The notes under the pieces: generated by a model | Told to the model about the DNA's origin: nothing | The model's database searches: none | The model's input: only the letters and a program-made list of their open reading frames with translations | In this document: positions 51,541 to 59,155 of the stretch, piece by piece | Position numbering within the stretch: position 1 is the stretch's first letter | Layout: each line of letters opens with the position of its first letter | Made by a program: the position numbers and the translations under genes | Source of the DNA: Bremia lactucae | Taxonomy: Eukaryota; Oomycota; Peronosporomycetes; Peronosporales; Peronosporaceae | Reading direction: 5' to 3' | DNA length: 59,155 nt | Assembly: GCF_004359215.1 (NCBI RefSeq) | Contig: NW_027152191.1 | Location: 30,117 to 89,271 of the forward strand

Positions 51541-52930
51541 TAACAAGTTGTCTGGTTCGCTGACGCGGTAACGCACCTTAGAAAGGCTTCATTCCCAGCT
51601 GGTTGTTGTAATTGAGGGCTTCGTCTGTCAGTATGAAGAGACCCATCCGATGGATCAGAAGGTCCACCGGGAAACTCGCGCCCCTGGCGCCTGTAAATCG
51701 ATTGCAAAACGTCAATTGCATCGCACATTTCGATGGAGATGCGAGCCCTTCCCAGGGCGAAGAAAGGGAATAGACATCCCCTTTGACTCGTTTCGCGTTG
51801 TCGACACAACACGGACAGGGATCACCCCACGTGACACGTGAGGCATGGAAGTCCTGCCTCATGAGACAACCGATGCAGTTTGAATCTTGGATCGATTGGA
51901 GTTCGTTTTTCGAACTGAACGCGTATCGCGTTTAGTCTTTGTATCCAGGCTTCGCGTCCGATGTCTTTGACATTGCGAATAAACGCGCCCAGGCTTGCAT
52001 CAACGAGATTTTATCATTTACCAAGTTCTTTGGAGAAATAACATCTGGCCGAGTGCGGCCGCTGCATCTTCCGCTGCTTTTTTGGTAGCTTCTGGTCCAC
52101 GAAGGATTTCTTAATATAGCCTCCATGGCCTACAGCCGAGCGCTTTTTGGCGTTGTTGATGCTCCGCCGCCGCTATTGTAGCTCTTGTTGACCATAGATG
52201 CTGACATATCTGCGTACTCGTCACAGAAGATGAGAGCGTGGCCGATATATGATCGGTAATATTACGTTAGCAGCTCATCGATGAACGAAAGTGTTTTCGA
52301 TGAGAATTCGAATCTAACGCTTTACTTTTCAAACCTGGGAGCCTTTTAAAACAAATCCTTTATATAAGAATTTGATCAAATTCAAGGCTACTGACTAGCA
52401 GTTCGGGCAAAAGCTACGGCTTTTTCTCATGGGCAAGACGAGGCATTTTATTGTCTGCACTCCCCTGAGTGGTAACCACTGAAGCAGGGGTAACACACGA
52501 GCTTTTATTACGATGGCTTACGCCGTCGTCATCACCACGCACAGAGATAAGTGTGGGTGACGGAACGGGAGACGGTGCTGGCGATGAGGAATCATCCTCA
52601 TCGTCGGAACCAAACATGCTATAGCAAACGCTATTAGAACTTGAGCCCCTCATTCGAAGGCTCATAGTCAGCCGCCTGATGACAATTAGGCGACTGTTCT
52701 ACTCCCCCCGAGTCGGCCATTTCGTCCGACTCGCATCCATAATCGACCTCCAACGAGGGGTCGCACTCACGTGGTGACGCACCACGTGCACCCGCAACAC
52801 TAGATGTTGCGGGAGAAGATAATACTACGGCTGACGAAACGTCTGCCACAAGAAACAGTAATGCGTCGCCCACGGCTGCACGCACCGCAGCCGAAGGCGC
52901 CGCACTATTCGCTCGTTAACCATGCGATAG
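51540..52930 (-). pseudogene. Family B antisense ORF, B1 copy (broken)
   Basis: Reads opposite to gag-pol from about 52920. Parts: APSAAVRAAVGDALL-like N-terminus and CDPSLEVDYGCESDEMADSG (52885-52634); MFGSDDEDDSSSPAPSPVPSP and AHEKKP (52620-52414); then an insert of pol-spacer sequence (about 52390-52195); then VTWGDPCPCCVDNAKRVKGDV and EMCDAIDVLQSIYRRQGREF (51862-51540). Stops and frameshifts are present, but each block matches the B2 copy (19090-20542). Confidence 0.6.
52195..52390 (+). repeat. Copy of pol-spacer sequence inside the antisense region of B1
   Basis: ATCTGCGTACTCGTCACAGA, GCAGCTCATCGATGAACGAA and CGATGAGAA match the protease-RT spacer of B and C elements (48951-49070; 36005-36125) in the same orientation. 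It interrupts the antisense ORF, so it is a secondary insertion or gene-conversion product. Confidence 0.6.
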
Positions 52931-53026
52931 AATTGAAATGATGGTGCTGACCAATCAAAATCGTTATCAATCAACTGGTCTTATATTGACCACTTTATTC
53001 AAAGACAGGCAGAGTTATTGTCGTTT

Positions 53027-53039
53027 AAGGGTGGGGTGA
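53027..53039 (+). promoter_or_regulatory. Polypurine tract of B1
   Basis: AAGGGTGGGGTGA directly before the 3' LTR start TGTGACGG. Confidence 0.7.
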
Positions 53040-53470
53040 TGTGACGGAGTGTATCGTTACATTAAATTAACCCTGGTTGTTTATTAATATTTTATCTAAA
53101 AGGTAGAGAATATTTGGAGAATATTACTTTACATATTAATTATCGAAAAGCTTATCCATTGGTAGATATAGGACACTATATCTACTTGCTTCGCGGTCCA
53201 GTCAGCACTGGACACGCGCAAAGAGAGAGACAGGTAAGACTTTATAACATGTTTTGTATTAGTATATAATTCAGGTAGTAGTAAATGGATAGAAACAGAA
53301 GAACTTAATTATATTAAATACAGTTTACTTTTAATCCTCTTTAAAAGCAAGTGTTTTAAAGAGATTCTTCCTCTGCACGTACTAGTGTAAGTGAAGTGAC
53401 GTGAGCCACCATTCGCACTGCTTCAATGCACTTGTACTGAAGCAGTACAAGTCGGCAGTGCCCCGTTACA
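53040..53470 (+). repeat. B1 3' LTR
   Basis: 431 bp, TGTGACGGAGTGTATCG...CAGTGCCCCGTTACA. Keeps the perfect CTTGTACTG-AAG-CAGTACAAG hairpin. Confidence 0.9.
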
Positions 53471-53542
53471 AGTAAGAGATAGAAGATCGTTACGTAGGAG
53501 CTAACTATATTAAAACAGTTTTACTTTTCTTTACTCGAAAAG
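53471..53542 (+). repeat. C1 3' LTR, second piece
   Basis: AGTAAGAGATAGAAGATCGTTACGTAGG... continues the C LTR after B1. It is interrupted again at 53543 by the minus-strand A5 LTR. Confidence 0.8.
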
Positions 53543-54076
53543 TGTATGCGGGTACGTCTTAATGCGGCCACGCTCTACTTAGACACACAACCTAGCACAG
53601 CGAGGAAGCGGTTAGACCGTCTTCTCTTGCGTGCAGTGAGGTAGTTATAGTGGGCGCCTTAGCGACCTCAAAAAAGCACTAAGTACTTTAGTAAAGTTTC
53701 GTCACAGGAGCGGTAATCCGGCTCCTCGTGCGCACGTACCAAGAAGGAAGTTGTTTTCAGACTGATAAATATTTAATCGTATTAAATATAAATACCTATT
53801 TGTACCAATCAGAAATCTAATCTCTGTAGATAACACTTATATGTATTGCATGCGTATCTTTCTAGATACCTCGCGTAATAAAGGATGACGCTAGCCGTCA
53901 TCCCTCCTAATGTGAATGCACATATGTGCATCACATACACAAGGGTTGGTCACAATGTGAATTACAACCGAGTGGTGGGTCTAATTACTCTATTTGAGTA
54001 ATTGACCATCCCCTTAAGTACATTAAGTGTACTTTACGGGAACTGTGTACCATCAGGGCAACTTTAGCCCGTTAGA
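53543..54076 (-). repeat. A5 3' LTR
   Basis: TGTATGCGGGTACG...CCCGTTAGA, about 534 bp, with one change in the terminal GTTACA. The GGATGACG/CGTCATCC hairpin is at about 53883-53905. Confidence 0.85.
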
Positions 54077-54203
54077 CTCCCCTTAAATAACGAATTTACA
54101 TTTGAAATTCGTCAAAGAGGACAGAGGCACTGCGAGCTGCTTTACGCGCCGTTAGTTCTCTCAGTCACTCTAGCGACCTACGTTTACATACACGGCGTCA
54201 AAG

Positions 54204-55700
54204 TTGCCACCAAACCGGAGCCACGTTGGTGGGTCGTCTGCGAAGACATTCACTCAACCTCGCGCTAGGCGCACGCGCCGCGTTAATACGCCGGCAGCGT
54301 CCAATGCCTTAGTCAAAACGCCGACAGCTGCTGCTGCTATCGCGTTGACGGGGCTTAAGGATCTATCCCACTTTAACAGTGAGGATGTTGATCCATCGCT
54401 CACTGTCGACTACAATGAGTCGACACCGTTGCCGTCACCTCATAGTAGTGATGCGGACAACGAGCTCATGAGGAAGGGTGATGGCGCTTTATTGCCCATT
54501 AAAACTTCTCTCATGGCTCACAACATGGAGACAGCAACATTTACGAATGCTGTCTCGTCTTCTGCGCTGGATAGCGCAGCGACAGGTAATGAGAGCGCTG
54601 CCGATAGAGGCGAAACTGCTTCTTCGTTGGGTAAAACCACAACGCCTTATGCTCCGATCATAATCAATAATGGTTCTGACATAGAGGATTTGGAGCCTAA
54701 GCTCCGCCGGCGACACGTGAACGTGCTCAGTCGGTGTCACAAGCTATTCGTTTAGAACGTGGCTGTGTGAAGGGTGGCATTTCACTGATGCCCCCTCCAT
54801 CTAAATGGCCTCGTTGAAACGGACAAAAAGCGTCGCTCCTAGAGCGCGCTCTTCTAGACGCTCATAATTGTTATGGCGTCTTAAGATCATGAAGGGCTCA
54901 GGGAATTTTTTCGCTTGGGCGTATTTTCCCTATCCCGGTCGTGTTGCGTTCAAATGAAACGCCCGGCCAATACGAGGCGGAATCCTTGCACCGCATTCAT
55001 CGCATTCCAATGCGATGAAACAGCGGTCGCAGCAAATTAATTTCGCCCGCTTGAGTGTGGAAGAAATCATGGGCGGTACTGTACCCCTGTTTCTTCTCTC
55101 AACGCTACTTCTGCTAGTCGATTTGAGACTAGCGAAGAGGCCTCAGCTGGTGCTCCTTTTCATAGGCAGCCACCAAGCCGGGCACATCAATACGTAGGGT
55201 ATCGATCTGTTCCAAAGAGTCAAACGCTTCGGGTAACCTCTCCATTGGACGTGGATCTGATACCTTTGCCTCACGTAGCGGTGGGAAAGCAACCTTTCAA
55301 ACAAGGAAGCGTTGATTCCCACCCGCATCCATCAGTGCAGGTGGCGCCCGATAGTAGTGGCGATCTCGCCCACCTACTCGCGGCTGCCTTACCTTTGTCC
55401 GTTCAGTCGCAGGCGTTAAGCGCTGCTGAACGAAGTATTGCGGATCTCGAGGGTAAAGTCTTGCGAATCTTCAGGATGTCCGAGCGAAGGCTCGTCAGGG
55501 TTATGAACGCCTGAAGACTCGCTTGGACCTTCTGGAGAAGATAATGCTGAGGGATCTGCGTTGCTCGCGTGATGTCCCTCGCTCTCCAAGTCATGTTCGT
55601 GGTGGGAGGAGTCGGGCGGCTAACCGTTTTTCGCCTTCCCCGTTTTCTTCATTCGAACGACGCTCGACTCACAGTCGGCGTCACCATCGGTCTCCTTAGA
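54204..55700 (+). pseudogene. Family A antisense ORF, A5 copy (longest version)
   Basis: Opposite to gag-pol. The start ATG of A2 is TTG here (54204), followed by PPNRSHVGGSSAKT, a basic patch (RARRTRRVN), DVDPSLTVDYNESTPLP and a Ser/Thr-rich stretch, open for 183 codons to 54755. After a frame change come ISLMPPPSKWPR and IFPIPVVLRSNETPGQYE. The next open part (55245-55514) has DLIPLPHVAVGKQPFKQ, LAHLLAAALPLSVQSQALS and ADLEGKVLRIF. Last are GYERLKTRLDLLEKIMLRD and an Arg/Ser tail (ERRSTHSRRHHRSP) ending near 55700. Conserved order with A2; product unknown. Confidence 0.6.
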
Positions 55701-56653
55701 CGGATGGGATATATGACCTAATTTGGATCTACATACCGTTTCAGACGACCCACGTAAAATACCTGATGCGTCTTCATATACGGATGAAAAGTGAGGCTAT
55801 AATTTCGGTCTCTAACCTCTTCTACCACCGTAAAGGGCCCAATGAAACGCGGCAACAACTTCGTAGTACCTCCAGGTAGTACAGAAATTGCATTTTTAGG
55901 CAGGGTAGCAGTACTTAATAGTACTTTTTCACCCACTCTAAAGCGCTCAATTTTCTTGCGACAATTTTCCCCTTCGGTCCGCATATTCTTTTTGCTTGTC
56001 CTGTGCGCTTGCCATCGCGTCACGGGCCTTTCATGTGATGGCAAATCGCTCATCACAAAGCGTTGAGCCTCGCTCACGCTTTTAGCACTAAACTCGTCTA
56101 TGACACCGCCGAGAGGTCGGTCATAAGATGTAGTTTATTGACCACTGCTAAACTGGCAGGGTCACTAGGGCAATTTTAAGTCGTTGAGATGATACCCTCG
56201 CGGGTCATCGTCATATTGACGAAACTATGTTTCTCTTTCACACCGAGCACAGTGAAGACCCCCCCCCACTAAGACCGGGTGCGCACAAACGAGACTGGCG
56301 TCGGAGGATGGCGCAGTCCATTAATATAAAACGGTGTCTCACCCGTACTGGCGTGAACACTGTTATTTACAGCGAACTCCACAAAGGGCAATTGCTTGCT
56401 CCATTCGTTGGGGGTTGCTATAGTGCGTAAGACATCCGCCACGACCCCATTGTCACGATTGGCCATCGGTCTGGAAATGATCTACGACGAGCCCCGTCCG
56501 ACCCTTATGATCGGGCGGCATGCCAAACATGAAGTCCAGACTTGTTGACTTCCAACAATCCGATGAAATCGGTAGTGGCTTCAGTGGCGCACTGCTGGAC
56601 GGTGCAGGCTTAACGCGCTGATACTGTTCGCAAGAGCGAATATAGTTGGCCAT
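55143..56653 (-). pseudogene. A5 integrase and chromodomain, degraded
   Basis: 56653-56453: YIRSCEQYQRVKPAPSS (zinc-domain CC half) and STSLDFMFGMPPDHKG (first catalytic Asp). This jumps to TDGQS, so the second Asp is deleted. 56466-56269: NEWSKQLPFVEFAVNNSVHA. 56077-55718: FRVGEKVLLSTATLPKNA and LPRFIGPFTVVEE, ending YVGRLKRYVDPN. Chromodomain at about 55320-55143: QRYQIHVQWRGYPK, then a frame change with DSLEQIDTLRIDVPGLVAAYE. The linker between them overlaps the antisense ORF. Confidence 0.75.
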
Positions 56654-56757
56654 CTATATAGGTGTGGCCGCCAAAATTCCTCTGACACTTGTAAAAATGT
56701 ATTTTCACAGCCCAGATGCTCACTTAATGGCGCATCATGGAGCTCGTGAAGAAGCCT

Positions 56758-56821
56758 AAAAGCTAACTTTTGGTAGCTAAGACTACTTAGCTTCCTGTAA
56801 TCTTCCTCTGCACGTCGTGAA
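56758..56821 (+). repeat. C1 3' LTR, third piece
   Basis: TTTTGGTAGCTAAGACTACTTAGC...CTTCCTCTGCACG fits the C LTR after the A5 insertion point. Cut at about 56821 by A4. Confidence 0.6.
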
Positions 56822-58043
56822 AGATTACTTAACTAAAGTAATTAGTCCCACCACTCGAGTGTGGTTCACATTGTGACCAACCCTTGCGTATGTGATGCAC
56901 ATAGGTGCCTTCACATTAGGAGGAATGACGCCTAGCGTCATCCGTTGCGCGAGGTATCGAGAAAGATACGCTCGCAATACATGTTAGTGTTATCTATAGA
57001 GATTACATTTTTGATTGTTAAAATTGGGTTTGTATGTTTAATGCGATTAAATATAAATCAGTCTGAAAACTACTTCCTACTTAGTAAGTGCGCAGGAGGA
57101 GCGGGTTACCGCTCCCGTGACGTCTCGTATTCACAATACTTAGTGTGTTGGGTGAGGTCGCTAACGCGCTTTCCACAAATACCTCACTACACGCAAGAGA
57201 AGCAGGTTAAATCGCTTCCTCGCCGTGCTAGGGTGTGTGTCTAAGTAAAGCGTGGCCGCATACGACGTGCCTGCCTACACTTGGCAGACTTTGAAATTCT
57301 TCCCACGACCCGCATCTCTACGTGTGTACGTGAGGATGAGCCTCAACATTGATGGGGCTCATTTCCCGCACCTTTCCGAACATCATCGGGAGGTGGCGGG
57401 GCACATGGCGCAGGAACTTGGTGAACAAGCCCTGGACAGGCTCCTTGGCAGTCCTCCTGAGCAACATGTTGCTCAGTTGGAGCAGTTTAAGGCATTCCTG
57501 CTCGGACAGCGGAGAGCCGCGTATCAGGCACAGAGCCATGCTGCGGCAAGGTCCGCCACTCAGACTCAGGATGAGAACAGACGTGAGCAGACTCGGACCG
57601 AGCTATCAACAGGACTGTTGAGATGCTCTCTGCCCGGCCGCATCAGCCGAGGCCCATTCGGATGGACCCGCCCAAGATCGATGGAACTGCAGCGCACACG
57701 ATTGTCCACTGGCTTTTAGCCGTGGGGCAATGCGGTGTCGCGCAGCTCATCGAGGACGACAGCCGGATGGTGTTGCACGCCATGTCGCATCTGCGCGGTA
57801 AGGCCTCAGAGTGGGCTTACTCGGCGATTATGGCGGACAGAAAGACGTTCCCTGCATGGGCGATCTTTAAGTAAAAATATTCGCGCCATGTACCAGCTAC
57901 CGAACAACGAAGTGTTGCTTCAGGCGCGCTTCTTTGGAGCGCGACAGGCGATCTCTGCAAGATTATGTGCAAGAGATGCGCTCGCTGTCGGCATCCATTA
58001 CCGTTAGTGCGATTCCGGAGCACATTAACGTGCCCGCAATTTA
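56822..58043 (+). mobile_element. A4: partial family A element (LTR and gag)
   Basis: LTR 56822-57279 lacks its first ~80 bases and ends GTGCCTGCCTACA; a primer-binding-like TGGCAGAC follows at 57282. Gag starts at ATG 57336 (MSLNIDGAHFPHLSEH) and reads to about 58040 with frame changes near 57600 and 57870 and a small deletion near 57950 (QA-ISARL). Downstream gag, pol and the 3' LTR are missing. Confidence 0.85.
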
Positions 58044-58203
58044 AAGCAACTTTAGCCCGTTACATATCCCATACACAAGGATTGGTCACAAATGTGAACC
58101 ACACCCGAGTGGTGCATTATTTAAGTAATTGGTAATCCCCTTAAGTACACCAAGTGTACTTAACGGGGACTGTGGAACATTAGGGCAACTTTAGCTCGTT
58201 ACA
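58044..58203 (-). repeat. A-family LTR 5' tip, minus, with a second tip scrap
   Basis: 58065-58203 is the reverse complement of an A LTR 5' end (...GGGACTGTGGAACATTAGGGCAACTTTAGCTCGTTACA). 58044-58064 (GCAACTTTAGCCCGTTACA) is a second tip in the same direction, joined to A4 gag. Confidence 0.7.
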
Positions 58204-58282
58204 ACAGAATTGTCACATTGCTGCCACAATATTACCATGTTTGTTGATATTGACCAGTAATATCTGTACATATATTGTTCGG

Positions 58283-58495
58283 GTGAGGGAGACGGAGAAG
58301 GCGAAATTATCAGCTGACCGACTCCTCCCATCACGAGCAGGGCTCGAAGAGCGAGACCATCACGCGAGTAACGCGGATCCCTCAGCATTATCCTCTTTAA
58401 AAGGTTCAAGCGAGTCTTTAGGCGTACATAACCCTGACGTGCCTTCGCTCGGACATCATAAAGATCCTTTGCTTCTCTTAAGTATCCCTTTATAG
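58283..58495 (-). pseudogene. Family A antisense-ORF fragment
   Basis: Minus-strand frame contains ARQGYVRLKTRLNLLKRIMLRDPRYSRD (split by my limit: ARQGYVRLKTRLNLL and KRIMLRDPRYSRD), then ISPSPSPSPEQ. It matches the C-terminal helical segment and Ser/Pro tail of the A2 and A5 antisense ORFs. The orientation shows it came from a plus-strand A element. Confidence 0.6.
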
Positions 58496-58888
58496 GTAAT
58501 AATAATTTGTAAAGAGCTACCCAACACAGGAAGCGTGCAAACAAATGATAGTGTATTTTCGACAGCTAATATAGATCATAACTTATATATTCATTTTTAC
58601 TTGAACATTTGTAAAGGAAATTGGAGCCTGTTCATTTTCTACAGTATTTTTTCTATGTATCTGATTCAGACTGGAGGGCTCCAAGTGACGTGAATATTAG
58701 TCCTCTATAGTACATCCAGAGCTGTACTTAACATTTCTAAAAAAACTTCAATAAAATTGATAATAACTTAATAATTGGATCAAACATTTACTATAAATTT
58801 AATATATATTCTTCTTCACAATCCAAGCTGATTGCAAAAATGCCAAATTTTTCGAATCCGGAAAAATTGTCGTGTAAAATCTCCATTA
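58496..58888. other. A+T-rich region, nothing recognised
   Basis: About 390 bp between retroelement scraps. No gene, RNA or repeat matches are seen. Confidence 0.4.
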
Positions 58889-58890
58889 CA

Positions 58891-59155
58891 GGTGTAGACG
58901 GGCACGTCGCAATGCGGCCACGCTCTACTTAGCACACACCCTAGCACAGCGAGGAAGCGGTTTGCACCTGCTTCTCTTGCGTGCAGTGAGGTAGTTGTGG
59001 TGGGCGCGCAAGCGACCTCACCCAACTCACTAAGAACTCTGGTGAAGTGACGTCACGGGAGCGGTAATCCGTCTCCTCGTGCGCACTTACCAAGTAGGTA
59101 GTAAATTTCAGACTGATTTGTATTTAATAGAATTAAATACAAATACCTATTTTTA
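58891..59155 (-). repeat. A-family LTR, continuing past window end
   Basis: Starts TGTAGACGGGCACGTCGC and follows the A LTR (reverse complement) to the last base. Very close to the A2 3' LTR (the same AAGTGACGTCACGGGAGCGG). It is probably the 3' LTR of another minus-strand A element to the right. Confidence 0.85.

Larger units (their letters stand above)
46305..53470 (+). mobile_element. B1: full-length family B chromodomain Ty3/gypsy element
   Basis: 7,166 bp with LTRs 46305-46748 and 53040-53470, PBS at 46751, and PPT at 53027-53039. Order: gag, protease, RT, RNase H, integrase, chromodomain (+), then the antisense ORF (-). Flanks AGTAG (46300-46304) and AGTAA (53471-53475) fit a 5-bp target duplication with one change. 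LTRs differ at roughly one base in ten by eye, and every gene is broken, so it is an old copy. Confidence 0.9.
53543..56757 (-). mobile_element. A5: 3' part of a family A element
   Basis: Minus strand: 3' LTR 53543-54076, polypurine tract (54077-54090), antisense ORF region (+, 54204-55700), and integrase with chromodomain (-) to 56757. There it ends in the integrase zinc-domain region and C LTR sequence resumes. The 5' LTR, gag, protease and RT are missing, so its right side was deleted after insertion. Confidence 0.85.
33212..56821 (+). mobile_element. C1: family C chromodomain Ty3/gypsy element with nested insertions
   Basis: Outer element of a nested stack. Own parts: 5' LTR 33212-33710; gag, protease, RT, RNase H, integrase, chromodomain and antisense-ORF region to 40404; continuation 45508-46014; and 3' LTR pieces 46015-46304, 53471-53542 and 56758-56821. 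Inserted are A3 (40405-45507), B1 (46305-53470) and A5 (53543-56757). The 3' LTR end is lost at the A4 junction. All coding parts are degraded. Confidence 0.85.

Noticed and set aside
1..59155. CRISPR array, rRNA genes or nuclear tRNA genes
   Set aside because: No regularly spaced identical repeats and no rRNA-like blocks. The only tRNAs seen are of mitochondrial type inside two short insertions.

Overview
The window looks like a retrotransposon-rich stretch of an oomycete nuclear genome, from a Phytophthora or downy-mildew type relative. The evidence is a TTTAGGG-type telomere repeat, introns of about 70 bp, A+T-rich mitochondrial-type tRNAs, and chromodomain-bearing Ty3/gypsy elements with TGTAAC...GTTACA ends. 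The species cannot be fixed from sequence alone. Six contigs are visible, separated by N runs at 2103-2202, 8691-8790, 10757-11149, 20603-20702 and 25668-25767.

Host genes are few: (1) the C-terminal two thirds of a membrane-anchored GH31 alpha-glucosidase-like protein (8791-10490, +) with altered active-site motifs; (2) a complete intronless transportin/karyopherin beta-2 (28353-31061, +); (3) a two-exon protein with two Myb/SANT domains (31419-32703, -), convergent with transportin. A minus-strand degraded coding region of unknown identity lies at 20703-23937. An almost intact Tigger/pogo DDE transposase with one intron occupies 25769-27061.

The rest is mostly three families of chromodomain Ty3/gypsy elements, here called A, B and C. 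All copies are broken by stops, frameshifts or deletions. The clearest are A2 (11739-18710, -), A3 (40405-45507, +, 5-bp TSD GGTCC), B1 (46305-53470, +), and C1 (starts 33212, +). C1 is the host of a nested stack: A3 sits in its 3' internal region, and B1 and A5 sit in its 3' LTR. LTR fragments and gag or pol remnants fill the left 8.6 kb and the right end. Likely primer-binding sites begin TGGTAGCA, as expected for initiator tRNA-Met. Polypurine tracts precede the 3' LTRs.

The most interesting system is a long ORF on the strand opposite to gag-pol, between integrase and the 3' LTR, found in all three families. Short motifs are shared between families (DPSL-VDY-ES in A and B; EKKPWL and a WHRW/REAG domain in B and C). 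The ORF overlaps the sense-strand chromodomain region. I do not recognise the protein.

Two mitochondrial tRNA-cluster insertions (NUMTs) have landed inside retroelements. One splits the antisense ORF, and removing it rejoins the conserved reading frame.

The assembly also needs care. A telomere array in chromosome-end orientation lies inside the scaffold. In addition, the two halves of one C LTR at 1764 and 27649 are separated by a paired LTR insertion with an exact 5-bp target duplication. This suggests that some contigs in between are misplaced.
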